A DNA stretch of 64,000 bases from an uncultured Granulosicoccaceae bacterium (GCA_938020525.1 CALIHW010000103.1:1-64000); one strand, 5' to 3'; shown: positions 1 to 7,341, counted from the first letter of the stretch. Translations and numbers: made by a program. The notes: a model not told the origin generated them from the letters alone.

Positions 1-595
1 AGTCGTAGCAGACTTGCTTTTCAGGCGCTTTTGCATAGAAGAAGTCCTGACCATGTCCGCAGTAATGCAGATCAGTGTCAGCTCCTGGTAATGCAGCGTA
101 TAGATAAAACGCCGGCTTGTGAGCAGCCTGTATGGCACTACCCGATGGCTCACCAGGCTGGGTTAAAACCTGGCCTTGAGCATTGAGGTATCCGGTTTCT
201 TCAGAGCTGAAGGCGATGATCTCGTTTGTGCCAAAATCTCCGTTACGAAATTTTGCAGGCACATCGATCGCGAACTTACCTTTCTCTTTACCGGCAGTAC
301 CAGCTTTCAGCCAACCGACTGGTCCGATGTATTCGGATGTCTGGTTAACTGTGTCGTGAACCCAGGCAAAAATAGCCCGACGACCAGGCGGCATCTTCAG
401 TGCGTTGTACGCACCTTTGAATTGCCCTTTTTCAGCGTCAAAAGCGATGCTACCTTTGGGTCCGATATCTGTGCCGAAATCGTAACCATCGATAATAACA
501 CCACCTAACATGGGCATTACTTCCTTGGCATTGGCTGTAAACGAGCCAAGTGCCAGGAGCATTACAGCGCCCCACTTAAAAATGCGTAAACGCAT
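1..595 (-). CDS. Secreted protein of unknown function (C-terminus beyond window)
   Basis: An open frame runs leftward from an ATG at 595-593 to the window edge without a stop, about 198 codons. A good Shine-Dalgarno (AGGAGG) lies six bases before the ATG, which supports both start and strand. The N-terminus (MRLRIFKWGAVMLLALGSF, then TANA before KEV) looks like a cleavable signal peptide, so the product is probably exported. The visible mature part is rich in Gly, Phe and Tyr. It includes the stretches GGVIIDGYDFGTDIGPKGS and HYCGHGQDFFYAKAPEKQVC, the latter with a Cys pair. I do not recognise the family. The plus-strand reading frame over 176-508 is taken to be its shadow. Confidence 0.7.
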   Translation of the reverse strand, partial: MRLRIFKWGAVMLLALGSFTANAKEVMPMLGGVIIDGYDFGTDIGPKGSIAFDAEKGQFKGAYNALKMPPGRRAIFAWVHDTVNQTSEYIGPVGWLKAGTAGKEKGKFAIDVPAKFRNGDFGTNEIIAFSSEETGYLNAQGQVLTQPGEPSGSAIQAAHKPAFYLYAALPGADTDLHYCGHGQDFFYAKAPEKQVCYD

Positions 596-1124
596 TTAGC
601 CTCCTAGTTGCTTCTTTCAGCAGACCCCGGGATTGGGGTTTGCCCAAGATGCGACAGTTGCAAAATACGGAGGTAAAACCCCCGCAAGACAAGGGCTACT
701 TCGCCACAGAATGGTTCCGTAGAGAGAGCCCCGCCCGGGCCCAAACTACCTCGATCTTGCTTAAACAGCAACCGGAATTTGGGCTAATCGTGACTGTCAC
801 TGGATTGCGACAAGATGGCAATCAGACAGGTGGAAAATACTCAACAAGGAGATGAGAAATTTATAGTAGTTATCGGCCTCGTCTGGTTCCCGCCCATGCT
901 CTGGAGAACGGTCCTGGAAAACAGTGCTGATGACCTTCCGGAAGCCTCCATTTGTGTTGGTGGTTGAATTTATCGGTGCACTGCGAGTTCCGCATTGTTT
1001 TAGAACCTGGTAGGGCAACCGTAGTGATGTTGTCACAGATGGCCGGGTTACGTGCGCACGTATCTGTGACAGCGTATATCCTTAGACAAAACCGTTGATC
1101 GCGAAATTAGAGATTGGAATTCCA
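596..1124. other. Intergenic region between divergent genes
   Basis: About 530 bases without a convincing gene. Short frames on both strands (640-855 plus, 797-1036 minus) have neither recognisable protein features nor good ribosome sites. The only clear structure is the nested inverted repeat at 1031-1071, described separately. Promoters for the leftward secreted protein and the rightward aminotransferase must lie here, but I see no convincing -35/-10 pair. Confidence 0.5.
1031..1071. promoter_or_regulatory. Nested inverted repeat upstream of the class V aminotransferase
   Basis: TGTCACAGAT at 1031-1040 is repeated in perfect inverse as ATCTGTGACA at 1062-1071. Between the arms lies a second perfect palindrome, TACGTGCGCACGTA, at 1049-1062. 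Two nested perfect dyads 55-95 bp before a start codon suggest an operator for one or two dimeric regulators; a cruciform or RNA hairpin is also possible. No family-specific consensus was recognised. Confidence 0.45.
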
Positions 1125-2330
1125 ATGAATGAAAGTGTCACTGATTTGAATATGGAAAGCGATATAGATATTGATAAAGCCCGAGCTGACACCCCGACTT
1201 GCAGAAACCTGGTGCACTTTAATAATGCCGGCTCTTCTCTTATGCCAACACCGGTTTTCGATTCTGTGATTCGCCATTTGCAGCTGGAGCAGGAAGTTGG
1301 CGGCTATGAAGCGCATGCGCAGGTGATGGAGGATATTGACGCTTTTTACAAAGAATTTGGATCTTTGTTGAATGCATCTGCAGATGAGATCGCATTCATA
1401 GAAAATGCCACGCGCGCGTGGGATATGGCTTTTTACTCGTTGCCACTGCAACCGGGTGATCGAATATTAACGCATGAGTCTGAGTATGTTTCAAACTATC
1501 TGGCGCTGTTGCAGCAGGCGGAGCGTCGTAAGCTACGCATTGATCTCGTACCTTCTGATGAGCACGGTCAGATAGATTTGGTTGAGCTACAGAATAGAAT
1601 AACCGACCGAACCCGCGTGATCGCTCTCACGCATATTCCCACACAAGGTGGTTTGGTGAATCCAGTTGAGGCGGTCGGGGAAATTGCGAAGCGCGAGGGA
1701 TTGATATACCTGCTTGATGCCTGCCAGTCGGCAGGGCAAATTCAACTTGATGTGAAAAAAATTCAATGTGATTTGTTGTCCGGTACGGGACGAAAATTTT
1801 TGCGTGGTCCGCGAGGCACAGGTTTTCTCTACGTTCGAAAGCAATTTCTGGAGCAGCTTGATCCACCTTTTGTTGATCTGCACTCCGCCACCTGGACCCA
1901 CGATGACGGATTTGAGTTTCAGCCGAACGCTACCAGGTTTGAAAACTGGGAGTCTTTCTATGCAGGTCGTATCGGCTTAATGCAGGCCGTAAGGTATGCA
2001 AATCAGCTTGGCCTGGCATCAATTGAAAAGCGAGTCTGTGCGCTTGGGAGTCAATTGCGATCGACACTGGATTCCATAAACGGTGTTAGCACACTGGATC
2101 AGGGGGAGCGTCGCTGCGGCATTGTTACCTTCAATAAGGCTGGTGTGTCGGTTGCTGATATGAAAGAGAAGTTATCTCAACACAATATGAATGTTTCAGT
2201 ATCGTCTTTCAATTCTGCCCGATTGGACTTTGCGCGGCGCAACCTGACCGATATAACCCGGGCGTCAGTGCATTACTTTAATTCGTTAGATGAAATTAAT
2301 CGTTTTGCCGAACGGGTGGATGAGATTTAA
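1125..2330 (+). CDS. Class V (cysteine desulfurase-fold) PLP-dependent aminotransferase
   Basis: A protein of about 401 residues of the class V aminotransferase superfamily, the fold shared by cysteine desulfurases, isopenicillin-N epimerase-like proteins and hercynylcysteine sulfoxide lyase (EgtE). Visible signatures are the N-terminal FNNAGSSLMP substrate loop, the LLDACQSAGQI segment carrying the Asp that contacts the pyridinium nitrogen, and SGTGRKFLRGPRGTGFLYV with the PLP-binding Lys. The ATG at 1125 is preferred; a TTG at 1095 is an upstream alternative. The gene converges on the CoA-binding gene with a gap of only 6 bp, so it borders the methanethiol-oxidase cluster. Fold and PLP binding are secure. 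The substrate is unknown; carbon-sulfur lyase chemistry is plausible from the neighbours but is inference. Confidence 0.85.
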   Translation: MNESVTDLNMESDIDIDKARADTPTCRNLVHFNNAGSSLMPTPVFDSVIRHLQLEQEVGGYEAHAQVMEDIDAFYKEFGSLLNASADEIAFIENATRAWDMAFYSLPLQPGDRILTHESEYVSNYLALLQQAERRKLRIDLVPSDEHGQIDLVELQNRITDRTRVIALTHIPTQGGLVNPVEAVGEIAKREGLIYLLDACQSAGQIQLDVKKIQCDLLSGTGRKFLRGPRGTGFLYVRKQFLEQLDPPFVDLHSATWTHDDGFEFQPNATRFENWESFYAGRIGLMQAVRYANQLGLASIEKRVCALGSQLRSTLDSINGVSTLDQGERRCGIVTFNKAGVSVADMKEKLSQHNMNVSVSSFNSARLDFARRNLTDITRASVHYFNSLDEINRFAERVDEI

Positions 2331-2336
2331 GCGAGT

Positions 2337-2801
2337 CTATATCTTGAGATCAAGCCTGGGTTTCCAGAAAGGGCGGAAAAGTTCGATCTTCGGGCAGCGG
2401 TCCATTACGACTTTTAATCCAGCGTCTTTTGCGAGCTTGGCAGCGCGGTCATCGTACACACCTATCTGGCCCCAAAGCACCTTGGCTTTAATTTCTATTG
2501 CCTGTTGAGCGATGCTATAGAGTTCTTCGGATCGACGGAACACTTCTACCATATCAACTGGTCGATCAACTTCAGCCAGAGAGTTATAAACTTTAATACC
2601 ACGAATCTCGGTTAGCTTCGGGCTCGGGTTAATGGGGATCATGTCATAGCCAGTTTCGTGCAATACACGCAGTACGCCATAGCTGAATTTTGTTTTATCG
2701 CCGCTGGCACCCACCATAGCAATGGTTTTAACCGAGCGTAGTATCTCTGTTAGATACTCGGAGTCGTAGTTATACGGACTTTGAACTTCTGCGGTTGGCA
2801 T
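2337..2801 (-). CDS. CoA-binding (YccU-like) Rossmann-fold protein
   Basis: A 154-residue single-domain protein of the CoA_binding_2 family. The N-terminal TIAMVGASGDKTKFSYGV holds the glycine-rich nucleotide/CoA loop, followed by the typical INPSPKLTEIRGIKVYNSL and the C-terminal MDRCPKIE segment seen in YccU-type proteins. Members bind CoA but their physiological role is undefined. The ATG directly abuts the TGA of the upstream ferredoxin gene (TGAATG) and has an AAGGAG ribosome site inside that gene, so the two are translationally coupled. It is the third and last gene of the oxidase-ferredoxin-CoA-binding operon. Its presence there could reflect handling of a thioester intermediate, which is speculation. 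Confidence 0.85.
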   Translation of the reverse strand: MPTAEVQSPYNYDSEYLTEILRSVKTIAMVGASGDKTKFSYGVLRVLHETGYDMIPINPSPKLTEIRGIKVYNSLAEVDRPVDMVEVFRRSEELYSIAQQAIEIKAKVLWGQIGVYDDRAAKLAKDAGLKVVMDRCPKIELFRPFWKPRLDLKI

Positions 2802-3170
2802 TCAGTTCTCCTTTGGGGTGGCAATATCTGCTTTTAGCTCGTGGGGTTCAAGCGGATCAAGAAACGGGTTGCGATAGAGTTTGTCGTGGCTTTCAATGCC
2901 GATGTCTATAGTGCAATCGGAAACCGGGTGTGCAACACATAGCACAATATAGCCATCATTGATTTGTCGGTTATTGAGTGCGACTTGTTTGCGCTGATCA
3001 ACCTCACCTTCAACTAGTTTTGCAGCGCAGGTAATGCATCCGCCGTACTTGCAACCATAAGGTAAGTCGACACCCTGTTTGCGCAGAGTTTCAAGCAACG
3101 GCCTGCGCGGGTTTACCTGATAGGTAGCAGCGCCACGATTGGCGATGGTAATAGTTTTTAGGTCACTCAT
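2802..3170 (-). CDS. 2Fe-2S ferredoxin domain protein (plant type)
   Basis: A 122-residue protein consisting of one plant-type 2Fe-2S ferredoxin domain. The cluster ligands are visible as YGCKYGGCITC (Cys-X4-Cys-X2-Cys, about residues 39-47) and a fourth Cys in VLCVAHP near residue 78. It starts with ATG 15 bp after the TAG of the upstream oxidase gene and abuts the downstream CoA-binding gene, so it lies in the middle of a three-gene operon. The family carries single electrons between dehydrogenases or reductases and oxygenases. A role as electron carrier for a methyl-sulfur oxidising or demethylating enzyme of this locus is inferred only from location. Confidence 0.88.
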   Translation of the reverse strand: MSDLKTITIANRGAATYQVNPRRPLLETLRKQGVDLPYGCKYGGCITCAAKLVEGEVDQRKQVALNNRQINDGYIVLCVAHPVSDCTIDIGIESHDKLYRNPFLDPLEPHELKADIATPKEN

Positions 3171-3185
3171 ATGAGGCGGGGCTTC

Positions 3186-4544
3186 CTAAAGCCAGATGTC
3201 GCTGGTGCAATCGCCACCAGGATAGCGAGTCTCATGGCAGCGGCTAGGCCCGTTGGGTTCATTGCCAAAGTTGACTATAAAGTCCTGGTTGATTTGCATG
3301 CCCCCATTCTCTACATCGCAGTCGATCATCAACATGACGCCGCCTTTGGTGCGAATCTCTGGATAAAATTGGTTATCCCAGGTAGAAAAGAGAGAGGTGG
3401 TGACGTAGAGCCGCTTACCATCAAGGGATAGTTGATACATCTGTGGCCCGCCGGCTACATCAACACCGTTAACCTGTGGTGCTTTACCAAGCAGCCCGCC
3501 CATCCAGACCTGGCCAGTAAGCTTCGGGTTATGAGGATCAGTGATATCGTACTGACGCATGTCGCCATGTAGCCAGTTATTCAAATAAAGGTATTTGTCA
3601 TCCATAGATACCAGGATGGCGGACATTACTCCTGGTATGGGTATTGGCCATTCCGGATGGGGTTCGTTATCCACATCAATGATTTTTTCCCACTCCCATT
3701 TACTAGTCTCTGATTTCCAGAAGTGGATAACATTAGCGCTAAGGGCAGCGCCACAAAAGCCATGGGTGCTATCAGGGTTGTGGTGAAACTTTACTTCCAG
3801 CGGTATGAGTCCGTCCTCACCAAGGTACAGTGTTTCAAATGGCTCACGTTTTTCGAAATCCCAAAGATGCAGGCGTCTGCCGTATTTTAAGTGGCCAACC
3901 TCTTCAAGATCGAAGCCGGGCATAAAAGTATTGGGAGCAGCCCACTCGGAGCTGACCATTATGTTGTGGCGTGGTTGATACCAGAAATCATAGCTGAACG
4001 GGATGTCTCCCATTGAGTTCTCCCAGCGGCCGATAATTTCAAAGTCTTTATTCAGGTGCAGGTAGCCGCCCGGCGCTTCTCCTTTGGCATCACCGAGGAA
4101 GGAGATAATTATCTCCGAGCCCAGACAATGAACTGTATGTGGGCCGGAAAGATTGGCTTTGGTTTTTATCTCTGCGCCGTCAATAACCTTGTGTAAGGCG
4201 GGCGCGCGTGGGTTGGTCGCTGTATCTACAATATGAATATTGTTAGACCGAACGCCTGGAACCAATAAGTATTTACGCGACATAGAGGAATCATCATGGC
4301 ACGAAGAGCAGGCGTTCCAGCCCATGTGGTGCAATTCATCACCGATACCAGGCATCTCCAGGCGGTGAATGACTTCGGAGTAGGTCGGACTATCAGGGTC
4401 AGCATCTACTGTTGCGAGATAGTCCGGTTTCTGTATCCCGGTGCCGGTATAGATTGCGATGGTGTAGAGGAGTTTCTCTCTAGGTGCCGCCATTGCTTCT
4501 GACGGGTTGGCGTAGCCGGGGCCGCAGCAGGTTGTTGCCGTCAT
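3186..4544 (-). CDS. mtoX: SELENBP1/SBP56-family methanethiol oxidase
   Basis: A 452-residue full-length member of the SBP56 family, which includes human SELENBP1 and bacterial MtoX. Known members oxidise methanethiol to formaldehyde, hydrogen peroxide and hydrogen sulfide. Hallmarks are CCGPGYANPSEAM near the N-terminus, DELHHMGWNACSSCHDD with the conserved CxxC, YDFWYQPRHN, SSEWAAPN, SNVIHFW-type strands, NNWLHGDMRQYD, GGPQMYQLSLDGKRLY and the C-terminal RYPGGDCTSDIWL. The many conserved His residues fit a metal-bound beta-propeller. There is no signal peptide: the protein starts directly with the GPGY region as in cytosolic eukaryotic SELENBP1, unlike the periplasmic Hyphomicrobium enzyme. 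It heads the operon with the ferredoxin and CoA-binding genes and is divergent from an IclR regulator across a phased operator. Family assignment is firm; substrate is inferred from characterised relatives. Confidence 0.9.
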   Translation of the reverse strand: MTATTCCGPGYANPSEAMAAPREKLLYTIAIYTGTGIQKPDYLATVDADPDSPTYSEVIHRLEMPGIGDELHHMGWNACSSCHDDSSMSRKYLLVPGVRSNNIHIVDTATNPRAPALHKVIDGAEIKTKANLSGPHTVHCLGSEIIISFLGDAKGEAPGGYLHLNKDFEIIGRWENSMGDIPFSYDFWYQPRHNIMVSSEWAAPNTFMPGFDLEEVGHLKYGRRLHLWDFEKREPFETLYLGEDGLIPLEVKFHHNPDSTHGFCGAALSANVIHFWKSETSKWEWEKIIDVDNEPHPEWPIPIPGVMSAILVSMDDKYLYLNNWLHGDMRQYDITDPHNPKLTGQVWMGGLLGKAPQVNGVDVAGGPQMYQLSLDGKRLYVTTSLFSTWDNQFYPEIRTKGGVMLMIDCDVENGGMQINQDFIVNFGNEPNGPSRCHETRYPGGDCTSDIWL

Positions 4545-4570
4545 AGATCTCTCGTCATCGCGGAATCTGT

Positions 4571-4624
4571 ATTATCGTATAATGATAACACTATTATCAC
4601 AAATTGATAATAATGGTATTATCC
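4571..4624. promoter_or_regulatory. Phased operator array between mtoX and the IclR gene
   Basis: Four half-sites in alternating orientation start at 4572 (TTATCG), 4583 (TGATAA), 4594 (TTATCA) and 4605 (TGATAA), each exactly 11 bp after the last. A fifth, looser TTATCC lies at 4619. Neighbouring halves form dyads TGATAA-N5-TTATCA and ATTATCA-N5-TGATAAT. One-turn spacing puts all sites on the same DNA face. The array covers a plausible leftward promoter for the oxidase operon (TTGTGA, 17 bp, TACGAT on the minus strand). The obvious candidate binder is the adjacent IclR protein. Confidence 0.65.
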
Positions 4625-4700
4625 GTCGAACCACACTGGTGGACGTGAATCAGTAGTTCAGGGTGAGGTGAACGAAATTACGAGCAAACATTGAAAACCC

Positions 4701-5483
4701 ATGCATCTTGAAAGACTTACTACAATTCTGGAGATTGTCGGAAAACACAGTGAAGCGACAGTTGCCGAAATTTGTGCCGCCTCGACCCTGCCAAAACCTA
4801 CGGTTTACCGGTTAGTTCAGGATTTGGTTTCTGCAGGCTTGCTTGAGCCTGTGTCCAAAGGCTGCTTTTCTATTGGTGTTCGATTAAAGCGAATTACGGA
4901 CAATGATCAATCTGATCGAGCATTGCTTGAGTTGATAGCTCCAGCTCTTAAAGATGCTGCGGAGGCTTATGGTGCGGCATTTTTTCTCTCAAGACTTTGC
5001 GGTACTTCTGTAGAAATAATTCATGTGGAAACACCAGGCAATGGTGTCTCATTTTTGCACCCGGGTTTGGGTAAGCGTCCCTTGCACGCCTGTTCCTGTT
5101 CCAAAGTGGTGGCGGCATTTTCACCTGAGTTAATGCTTGAAAAAAAGCTCAAGGGACGCTTAAAGGCCTACACTGAATTTACATTAACCAAAGTGACTGA
5201 TTTAAAAGCAGAGCTCGAAGCCATACGTAAGCGCGGCTATGCAGAGTGTGTGGAAGAGATTGAACGTGGTATGTGCTCTGTAGCATCACCGATTGGTCAA
5301 AGTGAACTGGGTAGAACGCTTGCTATTGGTGCAACCGGGTCAACCCGCGTGTTTACTCCCTCATTTCGGGTTCAACTAGGCAGTCAGCTTGTTGATATGG
5401 GTGAAGACTTGTCTGCGCGCTTTGGCTGGGCTGACTCTGCCAATTCTTATGGCTCTGCCACTGGCAGTACTACCAGGGACTAA
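4701..5483 (+). CDS. IclR-family transcriptional regulator
   Basis: A 260-residue protein with the two IclR domains. An N-terminal winged helix-turn-helix (about residues 1-65: ERLTTILEIV, then ATVAEICAASTLPKPTVYRL as recognition region and SAGLLEPVSKGCFSIG as wing) is followed by an IclR-type effector domain. The effector domain shows HPGLGKRPLHACSCSKVVAA and GYAECVEEIERGMCSVASPI, the usual ligand-pocket segments. The Cys-rich run HACSCSK is unusual, since most relatives have TAxGK there, and might confer redox or metal sensitivity (inference). It is divergent from mtoX and 74 bp upstream of the dmdA-like gene on the same strand, so it is the likely local regulator of both. Confidence 0.9.
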   Translation: MHLERLTTILEIVGKHSEATVAEICAASTLPKPTVYRLVQDLVSAGLLEPVSKGCFSIGVRLKRITDNDQSDRALLELIAPALKDAAEAYGAAFFLSRLCGTSVEIIHVETPGNGVSFLHPGLGKRPLHACSCSKVVAAFSPELMLEKKLKGRLKAYTEFTLTKVTDLKAELEAIRKRGYAECVEEIERGMCSVASPIGQSELGRTLAIGATGSTRVFTPSFRVQLGSQLVDMGEDLSARFGWADSANSYGSATGSTTRD

Positions 5484-5557
5484 GTCCCGTCACTGGCTTA
5501 TTGCTATAACCCGTAATGCATTACCCCTGGACACTACTGCTGTGAGAGTTAATAAAA

Positions 5558-6697
5558 ATGAATTCTGATAACTTTGGGTTTGGTACGCAGATACGTAAAT
5601 CTCCCTTCTTTGACGCCACTGTTCGTTGGGGCGCGAGGGATTTTTCTGTGTACAACCATATGTATATTCCGCGTGACTTCGGTGACCCTGAGCAAAACTT
5701 CTGGAATCTGGTTAACGATGCCATCCTTTGTGATGTTGCTGTAGAGCGGCAAGTCGAAATAACAGGCCCTGACGCGGCACAGTTTGTACAGTTCTTAACA
5801 CCGAGGAACCTTTCTGCCATGGCAGTGGGGCAGTGTAAGTACATTCTTATCACCAATGCAGATGGTGGCCTATTGAATGACCCGGTGTTGCTCAAGCTTG
5901 CGGAAGATCACTTCTGGATTTCACTGGCAGATAGTGACATCTTGCTTTGGGCTCAGGGAGTAGCTGTGCATTCTGGCTTTGATGTCAATATACGCGAGCC
6001 TGATGTATCTCCCCTACAATTGCAGGGTCCTAAGTCTGGCCAAGTGATGCAGGCTCTGTTTGGTGAAGGTATTAATGATTTGCGCTACTACTGGTTGCGT
6101 GAATATCAACTAGACGGTATCCCGTTGCTTGTATCACGTACCGGCTGGTCAAGTGAACTTGGCTATGAAATATATCTAAAAGACGGGTCTCGAGGCAATG
6201 AGCTGTGGGATAAGATTATGGCGGTGGGTGAACCGTTGGGATTGAAGCCAGGGCACACGTCTTCGATTCGTCGTATAGAGGGTGGCATGCTCTCTTATCA
6301 TGCCGATGCGGATATCAATACCAATCCCTTTGAGTTGAGGTTTGATCGATTGGTAGATCTTGACATGACTGCAGATTTTATTGGTAAATCTGCCTTGCAA
6401 CGTATTTATAAAGAAGGTGTTGCGCGCATGCAAGTGGGACTGGTAGTTGAAGGTGCTCCATTGAAAGGACCTAACACAACATTCTGGCCGGTTAAAATTC
6501 AGGGGCGTGATATCGGTAAGGTAACCTCGGCGGTCTATTCGCCACGGTTAAAACAGAACATTGCTCTTGCTATGGTCTCTTCCGATGTTGCTGCAACGGG
6601 TAATGAAGTTGATGTTGACGCGAGCTTCGGGAATACAAGAGCAAAGATTGTCGACTATCCGTTCTATGATCCAAAAAAGAAAGTTGCTTCATCCTGA
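5558..6697 (+). CDS. dmdA: DmdA-like dimethylsulfoniopropionate demethylase (GcvT/aminomethyltransferase fold)
   Basis: A 379-residue protein of the GcvT family. Segments SVYNHMYIPRDFG, RQVEITGPDAAQFVQ, LTPRNLSAM, VGQCKYILITNADGG, LLNDPVLLKL, FWISLADSD and VSPLQLQGPKS closely match what I recall of the SAR11/roseobacter DMSP demethylase DmdA. That enzyme moves a methyl group from DMSP to tetrahydrofolate, giving methylmercaptopropionate. Length fits (DmdA is about 370 residues). The C-terminal half has the usual GcvT beta-barrel. It lies directly behind the IclR gene and near the methanethiol oxidase, which makes sulfur-methyl chemistry likely. DmdA-like paralogues acting on other methylated substrates exist, so the exact substrate is not proven. 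The ATG has only a weak ribosome site. Confidence 0.75.
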   Translation: MNSDNFGFGTQIRKSPFFDATVRWGARDFSVYNHMYIPRDFGDPEQNFWNLVNDAILCDVAVERQVEITGPDAAQFVQFLTPRNLSAMAVGQCKYILITNADGGLLNDPVLLKLAEDHFWISLADSDILLWAQGVAVHSGFDVNIREPDVSPLQLQGPKSGQVMQALFGEGINDLRYYWLREYQLDGIPLLVSRTGWSSELGYEIYLKDGSRGNELWDKIMAVGEPLGLKPGHTSSIRRIEGGMLSYHADADINTNPFELRFDRLVDLDMTADFIGKSALQRIYKEGVARMQVGLVVEGAPLKGPNTTFWPVKIQGRDIGKVTSAVYSPRLKQNIALAMVSSDVAATGNEVDVDASFGNTRAKIVDYPFYDPKKKVASS

Positions 6698-6896
6698 ATC
6701 TTTTATCTGCTTTATAAAAGACATTTATGCTGGCTTGTATGAGTTATCCGTATGTTTCTCCGCGTGTATTTACGGCGGTAAAAATCACGATAACTATGGT
6801 TAAAAACCGTAACACAATCAAGCGACTATAAATTTTTGATGTAGAGTTAATAGCTGTTGTTGCAGTAATTTTATTTAATTTTATGTGGAGAATTTT

Positions 6897-7169
6897 ATGG
6901 ATGTAATGAGTTTGGTAATTTGGTTGGTACTTGGTGCAGTCGCAGGTTGGTTGGCCGGTATGATTATGAAAACAGGCTCAGGTAATATTGTAACAAACAT
7001 TATTGTGGGTATTGTTGGTGCATTCCTTGGTGGCTGGATTGCCAGCAAGATTGGTGTTGCGTCTGCTACCGGTGGCCTTTCTATTATGTCTATCATCACA
7101 GCGGTTGTTGGTGCATGCGTATTGCTGTTCATACTCGGCCTTATCCAAAAAGGGCGATCGAACGTTTAA
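6897..7169 (+). CDS. GlsB/YeaQ/YmgE-family small membrane protein (transglycosylase-associated family)
   Basis: A 90-residue, almost entirely hydrophobic protein. It has three predicted membrane segments: about residues 4-20, 32-50 and 62-80. Glycine-rich patterns (GAVAGWLAGMIMKTGSG, VGIVGAFLGGWI) are characteristic of the GlsB/YeaQ/YmgE stress-response family. The ATG at 6897 is chosen because GGAG sits seven bases upstream; a GTG at 6885 lies inside that ribosome site and is unlikely. The members are small inner-membrane proteins induced by general stress with no known biochemical activity. It is a single-gene unit; a strong terminator lies about 140 bp downstream. Confidence 0.85.
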   Translation: MDVMSLVIWLVLGAVAGWLAGMIMKTGSGNIVTNIIVGIVGAFLGGWIASKIGVASATGGLSIMSIITAVVGACVLLFILGLIQKGRSNV

Positions 7170-7195
7170 GTGCGCCCAGGCTATTGCAGTCGATT

Positions 7196-7265
7196 AGTTG
7201 ATAATCGTCAGTTGATAATCGTCAGTTGATAATGATTAATTGACAGTGGTTAGTTGCTAATAATA
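7196..7265. repeat. 14-bp tandem repeat, about five copies
   Basis: AGTTGATAATCGTC occurs at 7196-7209 and 7210-7223 as identical copies. It is followed by diverging 14-bp copies starting at 7224, 7238 and 7252, and a remnant after 7265. The copies diverge progressively away from the gene, a pattern expected from recent slippage at the left edge. No coding potential. The rest of the 470-base gap between 7170 and 7640 holds only the terminator at 7311 and nothing else I can identify. Confidence 0.8.
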
Positions 7266-7310
7266 ATTAGTGGATAATGGTAGTTTGCAACTGAAGTGGA
7301 GCGTCAATTG

Positions 7311-7341
7311 AAGAGCATTCATTCGTGAATGCTCTTTTTTT
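7311..7341 (+). terminator. Rho-independent terminator with TTCG loop
   Basis: A perfect 11-bp stem (AAGAGCATTCA paired with TGAATGCTCTT) closes a TTCG tetraloop and is followed by a T-run. It is oriented to end transcription of the upstream small membrane protein gene. The A-run on the left arm gives it some bidirectional potential. Confidence 0.9.

Noticed and set aside
640-855. Short plus-strand frame starting MPKMRQLQNTEVK
   Set aside because: No ribosome site, no recognisable domain, lies in an AT/GC-mixed spacer between divergent genes and overlaps a minus-strand frame of similar length.
797-1036. Minus-strand 79-codon frame in the same spacer
   Set aside because: No conserved features and it runs into the nested palindrome; likely chance.
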